This document shows, one piece after another, positions 8,362-16,698 of a DNA stretch of 64,000 nucleotides (position 1 is the first letter of the stretch; each line of letters starts with the position of its first letter). The translations under genes were made by a program, and so were the position numbers. The DNA comes from Maricurvus nonylphenolicus (GTDB lineage: Bacteria; Pseudomonadota; Gammaproteobacteria; Pseudomonadales; Cellvibrionaceae), in NCBI RefSeq assembly GCF_042854845.1, contig NZ_AP031498.1, positions 2,232,001 to 2,296,000 on the forward strand, written 5' to 3'. The notes beneath the pieces were generated by a model. It saw only the letters and a list, made by a program, of their open reading frames with translations, did not search any database and was not told the DNA's origin.

Positions 8362-10020
8362 ATGGTAAAAGTCGTTATCGCTATAGCATTGGCAAGCTTT
8401 TCAATTGCCGCATTTGCGAGTGAATCCCGCCCTAATATATTGTTGCTCATGGCCGAAGATATGAGCGCCCGGGTTGGCAGCTTTGGTGATTCTGTGGCGG
8501 TAACGCCACACCTGGATCAACTCGCCAAAGAGGGCGTTCGTTTTCCCAATACCTTTACGACGGCAGGCGTGTGTTCTCCCAGTCGTGCAGCCTTGATGAT
8601 GGGCACCCATCAAACCGCTTTTGGTGCGCAGCATATGCGCTCCAATAATGCCCCGGAGGGTGGTTACAAACCCGTACCACCAGCTGATATGAAGGCGTTT
8701 CCTGAATTATTGCGCGCAGCGGGTTACCGTACCTACACTACCGGTAAACTCGATTATCAATTTTCGGGTATGACCTTGGGATCAGGGCCTTTTACGATTT
8801 GGGACAGGGAAGAGCAGGATGCTCACTGGCGTGATTTCAACGGCGATAAACCCTTCTTTGGTTTTGTTAATCTGCTGGAAACCCATGAGAGTGGTGTTTT
8901 CTCGCCCTTGGGCACTATGCCTAACAGTGCAGTTCACTTAATGACACAGTTAGGGCGTGCCTGGTTTGTCGGGATTCCGCCCAAACATTTTCCCGTTAAG
9001 CCTGAGCAGATAAAGCTGGAGCCTTATTATCCAGACACCAAAGCAGTACGTGAAGACATTGCTCGTCACTACAACAATGTGACCTTAATGGATACTAAAG
9101 TAGGGCAGCTGCTACAAGAATTGGAAGCCGACGGTATCCTGGAAAATACCATTGTGATCTGGACGACTGACCATGGTGATGGGCTACCGCGTGCGAAGCG
9201 TGAACTGTTTGATAGTGGCATCAAAGTGCCGATGATTATTCGTTGGCCAGAACGCTATAAACCCGCTTCGGCAGCAGCTGGTAGTATCGAAAAACGCCTG
9301 ATCAGTTTTGTTGATCTAGGACCTACCATTCTTAAACTTGCAGGCGTCACTGTTCCGGCGTCAATGACGGGGCAAGACTTTAGAGACGATGCACAGTCGC
9401 GACAATATGTTTATGCGACAAGAGATAGAATTGATGAAGTGCGTGATCGCCAACGTGCAGTAAGGGACCAGCGTTTTAAATATATCTATAGCTATCAGCC
9501 ACAACAGCCTGGCGGCCATAAGCTAAATTATCGCGATAATCTCGATATGATGCAGGATATGCATGAGCTGTTTGCTGCTGGAAAATTAAATGACTTGCAG
9601 CAGCAGTGGTTCCAGGCTCCGGGTAAAGAGCGTTTGTTTGATATTCAAAATGATCCCCATGAGCTAAACGACTTGGCTAAAGACCCAAGCTACAAAGAAG
9701 ACTTGGAACGTATGCGTCAGGCTCTTTCAGATTGGCAAGGTCAGGTTAAGGATCTGGGAGAAATGCCGGAAGCAGACATGCGTGCGGCCTTCCTTAAGGA
9801 CGACAAACAGCTTGAAACGCCTGTGCCTCAAGTACGCGTTGACGCTGGAATCTTAACACTAACGTCAGTTGAAAATGCTTCTATTGGTTATCGACTGAAC
9901 AAGGGCGAGTGGCAGCTGTATAAAGAGCCGCTGAATTTAGATCAACATACCAAGCGCGTGGATGCCAAGGCGATACGCTATGGTTGGAAAGAAAGCGATT
10001 CGGTGAGTTGGACTCCCTAA
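8362..10020 (+). CDS. Exported sulfatase, N-sulfoglucosamine sulfohydrolase-like
   Basis: A 552-residue sulfatase with a signal peptide ending at ASFSIAAFA (residues 1-19). The active site has NILLLMAEDMS, where the first acidic metal ligand is Glu rather than Asp, as in several bacterial subfamilies. VCSPSRAALMMG follows, with Cys71 as the formylglycine site. WTTDHGDGLPRAKRELFDSG is typical of the heparan N-sulfatase-like branch. The last 60 residues form a small beta-rich extension (VPQVRVDAGILTLTSVENA) beyond the catalytic fold. It is in tandem with the preceding sulfatase, 43 bases away, but shares little sequence with it, so the two probably remove different sulfates. Confidence 0.9.
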   Translation: MVKVVIAIALASFSIAAFASESRPNILLLMAEDMSARVGSFGDSVAVTPHLDQLAKEGVRFPNTFTTAGVCSPSRAALMMGTHQTAFGAQHMRSNNAPEGGYKPVPPADMKAFPELLRAAGYRTYTTGKLDYQFSGMTLGSGPFTIWDREEQDAHWRDFNGDKPFFGFVNLLETHESGVFSPLGTMPNSAVHLMTQLGRAWFVGIPPKHFPVKPEQIKLEPYYPDTKAVREDIARHYNNVTLMDTKVGQLLQELEADGILENTIVIWTTDHGDGLPRAKRELFDSGIKVPMIIRWPERYKPASAAAGSIEKRLISFVDLGPTILKLAGVTVPASMTGQDFRDDAQSRQYVYATRDRIDEVRDRQRAVRDQRFKYIYSYQPQQPGGHKLNYRDNLDMMQDMHELFAAGKLNDLQQQWFQAPGKERLFDIQNDPHELNDLAKDPSYKEDLERMRQALSDWQGQVKDLGEMPEADMRAAFLKDDKQLETPVPQVRVDAGILTLTSVENASIGYRLNKGEWQLYKEPLNLDQHTKRVDAKAIRYGWKESDSVSWTP

Positions 10021-10092
10021 TAGATGGTAATAGCCAATGACAACTTAAATTATCCCTGCCGTAGTTATTAGATGCGCTCTTATAGCGTATAT

Positions 10093-11370
10093 TCACACTA
10101 GGTTGTCGGCTACTTCCTGTTCTATCAAATCCCGTAAGTGAAGATAGTTAATCGCATTTTTACTGGCTATTCTTTTTATATCATCGTGTTCAACCTTCCA
10201 GCGTTGCTGACCTGAAGGAAGCTCTACGACTTTCACTGCAATATCCCCGAAGGTGGTTGGTACATTGGTTATCTTTCTAGGCAGGGCATCTTTCTGTACA
10301 TCGGATAGTCGTACGCCAATGGTCGTAGAGTTATCATAAATGGTCTCGAGCATCTTTTGTGCGTCGGACTTTTTACAGAGCACCGTTAGCATATGCGCCA
10401 ATCGGCTTTTTTTCATTACGATAGGGGTTAGAAAGGCATCGCTGGCGCCATGCTCAAACAGCTTCTCCAGTAACGGCTCAAAGGCTTCGGGAGTCATATC
10501 GTCGATATTGGCTCTAAGTTCAATACTGTCTTCATTATCTGTATTAAGCTGAGAGGCGGTCGTAACTTCTCCGAGCGTAACGCGCATAACATTAGGTTTA
10601 TCGAAGTCTTTATGGCCAATGCCGTAGCCGACAGCCAGTGGTTTGATTGACGCTGGGGCGGAGAATTCATTAACTGTGCCTTTAAGAATGGCTGCGCCGG
10701 TAGGGGTTGTGGCTTCACCATCCACTCCATCCATTTTGCATTCCACGCCTTTAAGGATTTCCAGCGTGGCTGGAGCTGGCACAGGTAACATGCCGTGTTG
10801 ACAGGTGATCTGACCCCCGCCAAGTTCGATACCTGCGCAATAAATGGCTTCAATATCTAGATAATCCAAGGCAATAGCGGCACCAAAAATATCAATGATG
10901 GAATCCGTCGCACCCACTTCGTGGAAATGCACCTTGTCGATAGACTGGTTGTGAATTTTCGATTCGGCTTCAGCAATTAATTGAAAGAGCGTGCTAACCG
11001 TTGATTTTACTCTGTCGTTATAAGGGGAATCAGCAATGATTTTCTTGATGGTACTGTAATGCCGGTGGCTGTGATCATGATCGTGGCTATGGCTATGGCT
11101 ATGGCTATGGCTATGGCTATGGCTATGGCTATGGCTATGGCTATGGCTATGATCGTGATGATGTGCAACATGGGTTAGATGCACTTTGGCCTGCGTACCA
11201 TGGATTCCCATTTTGGTAGCAGGCTCAAAGGTTAGGGTAAATTCATCAGAGATATTTAGCTTGTCCAGTTCAGCCTTGAGCCATTCGGCAGGCACCCCAA
11301 GATCGACCAGGGCACCCAGATTCATATCACCGCTGATACCACTATGGCATTGATAGTAAAGTGCTCTCAT
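10093..11370 (-). CDS. larC: LarC, nickel-inserting enzyme for the nickel-pincer nucleotide cofactor
   Basis: A 425-residue LarC/UPF0272 protein in a single reading frame; Lactobacillus splits it into larC1/larC2. The start LYYQCHSGISGDMNLGALVDLG and VHFHEVGATDSIIDIFGAAI are family signatures. LELGGGQITCQHGMLPVPAPA-type sequence, ANIDDMTPEAFEPLLEKL and the C-terminal half complete it. LarC uses CTP to insert nickel into pyridinium-3,5-bisthiocarboxylic acid mononucleotide. Residues about 65-105 form a His-rich loop: HHHD, eleven His-Ser pairs, then HDHDHSHRHY. This likely holds nickel and is encoded by an 11-copy hexanucleotide repeat. The gene is divergent from the acyl-CoA ligase that heads the nickel operon. 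Confidence 0.93.
   Translation of the reverse strand: MRALYYQCHSGISGDMNLGALVDLGVPAEWLKAELDKLNISDEFTLTFEPATKMGIHGTQAKVHLTHVAHHHDHSHSHSHSHSHSHSHSHSHSHSHDHDHSHRHYSTIKKIIADSPYNDRVKSTVSTLFQLIAEAESKIHNQSIDKVHFHEVGATDSIIDIFGAAIALDYLDIEAIYCAGIELGGGQITCQHGMLPVPAPATLEILKGVECKMDGVDGEATTPTGAAILKGTVNEFSAPASIKPLAVGYGIGHKDFDKPNVMRVTLGEVTTASQLNTDNEDSIELRANIDDMTPEAFEPLLEKLFEHGASDAFLTPIVMKKSRLAHMLTVLCKKSDAQKMLETIYDNSTTIGVRLSDVQKDALPRKITNVPTTFGDIAVKVVELPSGQQRWKVEHDDIKRIASKNAINYLHLRDLIEQEVADNLV
11085..11150 (-). repeat. Perfect hexanucleotide tandem repeat inside larC (11 copies)
   Basis: On the plus strand GGCTAT is repeated 11 times without interruption (66 bases). Read on the coding strand it is CATAGC, encoding alternating His-Ser. 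The unit length is a multiple of three, so slippage would change the number of His residues in the LarC loop without breaking the frame. Confidence 0.95.
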
Positions 11371-11555
11371 GGCTGGATCCTCAAGTCGGGGTAACGCTTT
11401 AACCTAATAGTGGATTAGCGGCGGGTATTTCATATCGTCGTATTGGATGAGTTTTAAGTGTTGTGGTGACTATTGCTGTTATTCATCAGATTTGACGATG
11501 CTATAGCTCAGGTATTAAGGCTATTTTTAGTGTCTTTATCGTTTGAGTGCTACTT

Positions 11556-13127
11556 ATGAATATACGCCAATTGTCTATGGAAAAACCTCTGATTGAGCTG
11601 ATCGACGAAGCCTGCGAAAGGTACGCCGATGATATTTGTTTGCAGTATAAAGATGAAAAATATACCTATGCTGAGGTGCGGCAGGAATCCATTAAGGTGG
11701 CGCAGGGTTTGGCGGGAGAAGGATTCCGCAAAGGAATGCATGGTGCTATTTACAGTTTGAATTCGGCGCGTGCGTTTATTGTTACGCTGGGAATTATTCG
11801 CGCAGGTGGCGTGTGGTTGCCTATTAATCCGCGTAACTCTGATGAGGATAATATTCGCATTATCAAGCGCTTTGGTTGTCAGGCGCTGTTCTATCAATAT
11901 GCGTTCTCTGGTGTTGCCAGAAGTATGTGTAACTCGTTGGAAGATATCAAAGTGTCGGTTTGTCTGGATCAAGAGGCGGGTTGTCCGGGTTATGAAACCT
12001 GGCTGAAAGATTCTATAAAAGAGGAGCCAACGTTCGAGCGTACACCGCAGGATATTGTCAGTATTCCGATGACCGGAGGCACTACCGGTGAGCCCAAAGG
12101 CGTTGTGCTGAGTGACCGCAATTTCAGATATATGATGAAAGGCTCTTTTGATACTCTGGTTGTGCGAGGGGAGCAGCCGGTACAGCTCTGTGCTGCGCCT
12201 ATGACCCATGGTGGTGGGCGTGCAGTGCTGTGTTTTATGTCTGTAGGGGCTCGCTTTGTGGTTCTTGATCGGGTGGATCCGCAGGAGGTGTTGCAGACGA
12301 TTCATAGGGAGCGTGTGAGTGATCTGTTTTTGCCGCCAACGGCTATTTATGCCTTGCTGGCTCAGCCCAATGTGCGTGACTTTGATTATTCCTGTTTGCG
12401 CGAAGTGACCTATGCTTCAGCACCTATGTCGCAGACACAACTTCGCCTGGCAGTTGAGGTATTTGGTCCGGTGATGCAGGGGGTATTTGGGCAGACGGAG
12501 TGTCCGATGCACATTACGCGTTTCCCGCCTGAGGAGCATTTTATCAATGGTGAGTTGGCGCCGGAGTCTAGGCTGAAGTCGGTGGGGCGTGTTACCACGG
12601 TCTCTGAGGTAGCGATCCTGGACGATGACTGTGAGGAGCTTCCCATCGGTGAGTTGGGCGAAATCGGTGTCAAAGGTGGCATTGTGGCTGAGGGGTATTA
12701 TCAGGACCCGGAAGAAACGGCCAAGATTCGCAAAAACGGTTGGCATTTGACGGGGGATATTGGTTATCTGGATGCGGATGGTTATTTGTTCATTGTCGAT
12801 CGTAAGAAGGACATGATTATCAGTGGTGGCTTTAATGTTTATTCCTCGGAGGTGGAGCAGGCGATTGCTACCTTGGAAGGTGTTACCTGTGCGGCGGTGA
12901 TTGGGGTTCCTCATGAGCACTGGGGGGAGGAGGTTACGGCACTGGTTCAGCGGTCTGAAGGTAGTGTTATAACCTCTGAAGAGATTATTGTTGCTTGTAA
13001 GAAGAAAATTGGTGGGGTTAAGGCGCCCAAGCGGGTGGAGTTTGTGGTTGATTTTCCTAAGACTCCTATAGGGAAGATTGACAAGAAAGCCTTGAAGTCT
13101 CGTTATTCTGTTGAGGTTATTTCCTAG
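11556..13127 (+). CDS. AMP-dependent acyl-CoA synthetase/ligase (copy 1)
   Basis: About 523 residues of the ANL (acyl-adenylate) superfamily. The AMP-binding P-loop is MTGGTTGEPKGVVLSDRN; other motifs are GVFGQTECPM, WHLTGDIGYLDADG and VDRKKDMIISGGFNVY. The C-terminal KTPIGKIDKKALKSRY carries the catalytic Lys. It should activate a carboxylic acid to its CoA thioester. It is closely similar along its whole length to the ligase at 36870. The start is uncertain: I use ATG 11556; ATG 11577 and GTG 11547 are alternatives, none with a strong ribosome site. It sits between larC and the nickel-transport gene, so its substrate may be that of the NPN-dependent pathway. Confidence 0.92.
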   Translation: MNIRQLSMEKPLIELIDEACERYADDICLQYKDEKYTYAEVRQESIKVAQGLAGEGFRKGMHGAIYSLNSARAFIVTLGIIRAGGVWLPINPRNSDEDNIRIIKRFGCQALFYQYAFSGVARSMCNSLEDIKVSVCLDQEAGCPGYETWLKDSIKEEPTFERTPQDIVSIPMTGGTTGEPKGVVLSDRNFRYMMKGSFDTLVVRGEQPVQLCAAPMTHGGGRAVLCFMSVGARFVVLDRVDPQEVLQTIHRERVSDLFLPPTAIYALLAQPNVRDFDYSCLREVTYASAPMSQTQLRLAVEVFGPVMQGVFGQTECPMHITRFPPEEHFINGELAPESRLKSVGRVTTVSEVAILDDDCEELPIGELGEIGVKGGIVAEGYYQDPEETAKIRKNGWHLTGDIGYLDADGYLFIVDRKKDMIISGGFNVYSSEVEQAIATLEGVTCAAVIGVPHEHWGEEVTALVQRSEGSVITSEEIIVACKKKIGGVKAPKRVEFVVDFPKTPIGKIDKKALKSRYSVEVIS

Positions 13128-13183
13128 GTTGCTTCCTAGGTTGTTAGTAATGTGGATTTTGGTTTTGGTAGATTCTAGGCGCA

Positions 13184-13283
13184 AAGCCTTAGGGTGGGAT
13201 TTCAAAAACCGCATGAATGCATCCCTGCAGCTTCCTCAAGTCGTCCATGACTTGAGGATTTTTGAAATCCCACCCTAAGGCTT
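13184..13283. repeat. Inverted-repeat element C (25-bp perfect arms with inner hairpin)
   Basis: Perfect 25-bp arms 13184-13208 / 13259-13283 enclose 50 bases. That loop carries its own hairpin, CCTCAAGTC (13234-13242), loop GTCCAT, GACTTGAGG (13249-13257), plus GAATGCATCC and CTGCAGC. The architecture resembles elements A and B, with long perfect stems and a structured core, but the core sequence differs. It occupies the 335-base gap after the acyl-CoA ligase; 13284-13462 holds nothing else that I recognise apart from a ribosome site for the next gene. It may also act as a terminator or RNA stabiliser. Confidence 0.8.
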
Positions 13284-13462
13284 CGCTTGGATTGTGCTGT
13301 CTGATATATTGCAGTTGTCTGCGGGATTTATTTTTTATTTCTTTGACTTCTTAGTCACCTAGAAATACCTCTTTCTCCTCATTTCTCATCAAATCGGACG
13401 ATAGTCCTTTGTTTCCCCGAAAGGCACGATAAAGCCTCAATCTACTGTGCTTTGAGGTCTCC

Positions 13463-14104
13463 ATGGGAACTGAATTAACCGTTTTTGGCGTATTAAGTTT
13501 AGGGCTTGGATTAGGCGTTTTGCACGCCTTTGATCTCGACCATCTGGCGGCGGTCTCTTCGCTGTCGGCGCGTGAGGGGAGCTGGAAGCGCGGTGTTCAT
13601 TATTCCTTTCTTTGGTCATTAGGGCACGGCGGTGTTCTGGTGATTGTCGGTGTTTTTAGTTTATTGCTGCAGATGACGCTTCCGGAGTCCATCGTCGTTC
13701 TGGCAGAGCAGGCGGTAGGCATTATTTTGATTGTTGCCGGTTCTTTGATGTTGTGGCGTTTGTTATTGACTTTACGCACTAAAAAGAGCGTCTCGGACAC
13801 GACGGTGGTGACTGATAAAAATGGTGCTGGTTCGGCGCCGCTGTTGGTTGGTGTTGTGCATGGCGTTGCGGGTAGTGGACCGTTGATTGCGATGTTAGCT
13901 GTGACACTTTACGAACCGGCCATGGCGCTGGCTTATGTTGTCACTTTCTCAGTCGGAGCTTTGTTAGGCATGGTGACCTTTGGTCAGTTGCTGTGCTCTG
14001 GACAACGCTTTCTGTTAGATGCATATCCCGCCTTAAATCATTGTGTGCAATTAAGTTTGGGTTGTTTTGCCGTAGGTATCGGTGCGGTGTGGCTTGCTCA
14101 TTAA
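13463..14104 (+). CDS. NiCoT/NicO-like nickel (cobalt) transporter
   Basis: A 213-residue integral membrane protein with about six hydrophobic segments. The second region has GVLHAFDLDHLAAVSSLSA, close to the H-A-x-D-A-D-H-I metal-selectivity signature of nickel/cobalt permeases. SFLWSLGHGGVLVIVG matches the LGH(S/G) motif. A second repeat has LLVGVVHGVAGSGPLIAM and VTFSVGALLGMVTFG. The nickel assignment rests on the motifs and on the larE, larB and larA-like genes that follow; cobalt specificity cannot be excluded from sequence. TTTGAGGTCTCC supplies a ribosome site 5' of the ATG. It is the first of a tightly spaced set, with larE 43 bases on. Confidence 0.82.
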   Translation: MGTELTVFGVLSLGLGLGVLHAFDLDHLAAVSSLSAREGSWKRGVHYSFLWSLGHGGVLVIVGVFSLLLQMTLPESIVVLAEQAVGIILIVAGSLMLWRLLLTLRTKKSVSDTTVVTDKNGAGSAPLLVGVVHGVAGSGPLIAMLAVTLYEPAMALAYVVTFSVGALLGMVTFGQLLCSGQRFLLDAYPALNHCVQLSLGCFAVGIGAVWLAH

Positions 14105-14147
14105 AAGCAGCCCTTAATTGATAAAGGTAATGTCGAGGAGTTGAGCC

Positions 14148-15050
14148 ATGTATTCAGATCAAAAACTCAATGCCTATTCTACTGGTGGAGTGATACCGGA
14201 TATCGAGCTGGTGGAGTATCCCAGTCAACTTGAAGAGTTACAGTCTTTACTCAAGACCATCCCGTGCCGATTAATAGCCTGTAGTGGTGGTATTGATAGT
14301 CTGTTATTGGCGACTGTTGCGCATCGTCAATCTCCGCAAACCACAACGGTTGCTCACGCGATAAGTCCAGCGGTGCCGGAAGAGGCTACAGCGCGCGTAA
14401 GATTCTGGGCGGAGAAAGAAGGCTGGAATCTGGTTGTGGTGCAATCAGGTGAGTTTCAAAGTGAAGAGTATCTGAGTAATCCGGTCAATCGCTGTTATTA
14501 CTGCAAGTCCAATCTTTATCACGCGTTGTCTCAGCTGTCTTCACACGTGGAAGAAGGCTATGTGATGATGAGTGGTGCCAATCAGGATGATTTGGGTGAG
14601 TACCGTCCCGGATTAATTGCTGCGTCTGAAAATTGTGTTCGTCATCCCTATGTAGAAACTGAAATCAGCAAGCAGGGCATTCGAGATATTGCCCATGCGC
14701 TCAAACTGCCTTTTGCGGATCTGCCGGCTTCACCTTGTTTGGCCAGTCGTCTTTATACCGGTACACGGGTTACCCCGGAGCGATTGCGTGCTGTTGAAGT
14801 CGGTGAAGCATTAATTCGTCGCGAAACAGGTATTCAGGTTGTGCGCTGCCGAGTGAAAGAGGATGCAATGTACGTTGAGGTGGGGGCTGAAGATCGACCC
14901 CATATAACTCCTTCACTGCTGGCCCAGGTCAAGTTTGCGGCCAAGCAACATATAAATGCGTTATGTAATGTACAGCTGGATGCTAAAGCCTACAGTCCTG
15001 GCCGTGCATTTGTACAAACCATTGATGCGGCTGCTGCCGCTGATCACTGA
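14148..15050 (+). CDS. larE: LarE, sulfur transferase for the nickel-pincer nucleotide
   Basis: A 300-residue PP-loop ATP pyrophosphatase. ACSGGIDSLLLA (residues 44-55) is the ATP-binding SGGxDS motif. SPCLASRLY contains Cys197, equivalent to the sulfur-donating Cys176 of Lactobacillus LarE. NRCYYCKSNLYHAL adds Cys116 and Cys119. Three such cysteines mark the LarE subtype thought to bind a [4Fe-4S] cluster and work catalytically rather than sacrificing its own cysteine. LarE converts the biscarboxylated pyridinium mononucleotide into the bisthiocarboxylate before LarC adds nickel. GTCGAGGAGTTGAGCC precedes the ATG; larB follows 37 bases later. Confidence 0.93.
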   Translation: MYSDQKLNAYSTGGVIPDIELVEYPSQLEELQSLLKTIPCRLIACSGGIDSLLLATVAHRQSPQTTTVAHAISPAVPEEATARVRFWAEKEGWNLVVVQSGEFQSEEYLSNPVNRCYYCKSNLYHALSQLSSHVEEGYVMMSGANQDDLGEYRPGLIAASENCVRHPYVETEISKQGIRDIAHALKLPFADLPASPCLASRLYTGTRVTPERLRAVEVGEALIRRETGIQVVRCRVKEDAMYVEVGAEDRPHITPSLLAQVKFAAKQHINALCNVQLDAKAYSPGRAFVQTIDAAAAADH

Positions 15051-15087
15051 TTCTTCCGGTAATAAAGCATTTAAGAGGTACTGACTG

Positions 15088-15762
15088 ATGAGTGTGAATT
15101 TCGATTACCAGCGACCAGAACGATTGGGTATGCCAGAAGCGGTTTTGTGTGAAGGTAAATCCTTCCAGCATATTCAAGACATACTGTCGGAGTTAAGTGA
15201 AAGAAATGATTACCCGGTTTTATTTACCCGGTTAGAGCAATCGCAGTTTGAGCAATTGCCAGAATCTCTACGACAGCGTCTGGACTACGACGAGCTGTCT
15301 CGTACGGCGGTGTTGAATGGTCAGTTGCCGAAACGGTGGGGCAAGGTTGCGGTAGTGACAGCCGGCACCTCGGATTTATCGGTAGCCACTGAAGCCGTAC
15401 GTACCCTGACATTTTCCGGCGTGGAAACCTCCTTGGTTGCAGATGTGGGCGTTGCCGGTATATGGCGCTTGATGGAGCGGGTGAAAGATATTGCCGAGCA
15501 TGACTTGATTATTGTGGTTGCCGGGATGGACGCGGCCTTGGCCTCAGTTATGGGCGGTTTAGTGGGTAAGTGTGTTATCGGCGTGCCGACCTCAGTCGGT
15601 TACGGTGTTGCCGCTGATGGGACTACGGCGTTGAATTCCATGTTGGCCAGTTGTGGTCAGGGCATTGTGGTGACCAATATTGATAATGGTTTTGGTGGTG
15701 CTTGTGCAGCTCTGCGTATTTTAAGCATGGCGGACTCCGTCTTTTATCGTGAAGATGGTTGA
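15088..15762 (+). CDS. larB: LarB, NaAD carboxylase/hydrolase of the NPN pathway
   Basis: A 224-residue protein of the PurE-like LarB family, which carboxylates and hydrolyses nicotinic acid adenine dinucleotide to the dicarboxylated mononucleotide. The C-terminal PurE-like domain has VAVVTAGTSDLSVATEA, IIVVAGMDAALASVMGGLVG, VIGVPTSVGYGVAADG and NIDNGFGGACAALRI. The Cys in the last motif (Cys206) corresponds to the cysteine that adds to the pyridinium ring. TTAAGAGGTACTGACTG is the ribosome site. It lies between larE and the ModD/NadC-like gene, with 9 bases to the latter, so translation is probably coupled. Confidence 0.94.
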   Translation: MSVNFDYQRPERLGMPEAVLCEGKSFQHIQDILSELSERNDYPVLFTRLEQSQFEQLPESLRQRLDYDELSRTAVLNGQLPKRWGKVAVVTAGTSDLSVATEAVRTLTFSGVETSLVADVGVAGIWRLMERVKDIAEHDLIIVVAGMDAALASVMGGLVGKCVIGVPTSVGYGVAADGTTALNSMLASCGQGIVVTNIDNGFGGACAALRILSMADSVFYREDG

Positions 15763-15771
15763 GGGTTTACC

Positions 15772-16596
15772 GTGAGCAAGATCAATACAGCGACGGCTTT
15801 TTCGCAAACCTTATTTTCAAGTGTGGCTGGTGAGTGCAGGGCGGTTGTTGAGGCGACGGAAGCCGGCGTTATTGCTGGTTTGGATTTTATTCAGCCCGAG
15901 AAGTTGCTCAGCTCAGATTCTGGCCAGGAAGCTCATGCTGGGCATTGGAATATTAAGGTACAGGATGGTCAATGGGTTGAGGCGGGTGAGCCGTTAATAG
16001 AGGTGATAGGTAGTGCTACTGAATTGGGTATTACCGAAGACTACATTATGGGCCCTTTGGGTTTTGCCTCAGGCATCGCTACTCGGGCCAAGGTATTTCA
16101 GGACGCTTGCCCGGAAGGCCTGACGATTTCCTGTGGCGGTTGGAAAAAACTGCCCAGCCCGCTCAAGCCATTGCTGCGCGCAGGGCTTGTCAGTGTGGGA
16201 ATTTTACCGCGCCTGGTGGATGGGGATTTTGTCTACCTCAGCAAAAACGCTGTGCTTTTGCTGGGTGGTGTTGGTGAGGCTATCGCTGCAGGTGTGGCTA
16301 TGCAGCATGGGCCTGTGGCTGTGCAGGTTAAAAATGTCGCTGAGGCGGAATTTGCTGTGGAGGCCGGGGCCGGTGTGATTATGGTGGATACCGGTGCTCT
16401 AGAGGATCTGGCGGCGGTTCATGAGCGGCTGAGTTCACTCGGTTGTCGCGACGAGGTTACCTTGGCCTTTGGTGGTGGTGCCAGGTTGGAAGATTTACAG
16501 GTTATTCGAGATTTGGGTGGGCAGGCGGTTGATGTTGGCCGCGATATCTTAAATGCGCCCTTGTTTGATTTGCGTATGCGGGTTATTCCCGAATAA
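15772..16596 (+). CDS. modD: ModD/NadC-like phosphoribosyltransferase
   Basis: A 274-residue protein of the type II quinolinate phosphoribosyltransferase fold, closest by eye to ModD. The N-terminal half has GLDFIQPEKLL, VQDGQWVEAGEPLIEVIG and ITEDYIMGPLGFASGIATRA. The barrel has SCGGWKKLPSPLKP, SVGILPRLVDGDFVYLSKN, VQVKNVAEAEFAVEAGAGVI and LAFGGGARLEDL, equivalent to substrate and PRPP-binding parts of NadC. GTG start after TTGAGGGTTTACC. No molybdate transport gene is nearby. In a lar operon a role in supplying nicotinate mononucleotide for NaAD, the LarB substrate, is more attractive than molybdate metabolism, but this is inference. Confidence 0.72.
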   Translation: MSKINTATAFSQTLFSSVAGECRAVVEATEAGVIAGLDFIQPEKLLSSDSGQEAHAGHWNIKVQDGQWVEAGEPLIEVIGSATELGITEDYIMGPLGFASGIATRAKVFQDACPEGLTISCGGWKKLPSPLKPLLRAGLVSVGILPRLVDGDFVYLSKNAVLLLGGVGEAIAAGVAMQHGPVAVQVKNVAEAEFAVEAGAGVIMVDTGALEDLAAVHERLSSLGCRDEVTLAFGGGARLEDLQVIRDLGGQAVDVGRDILNAPLFDLRMRVIPE

Positions 16597-16698
16597 GCGG
16601 CGTTCGTCATATTGGACGATTGATTGAAATAGCAGCGAATTAATAATGATAAATCGTTACATATCATCATTCACTTGCGATGGAATAGGTACAACAAG

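Noticed and set aside
11085..11150. Short tandem repeat as a possible CRISPR-like array
   Set aside because: It is a spacerless hexanucleotide repeat wholly inside larC and encodes His-Ser.
11550..12305. 251-codon open frame antisense to acyl-CoA ligase 1
   Set aside because: Composition is His/Arg/Asn-rich shadow sequence, and the sense strand has all ligase motifs.
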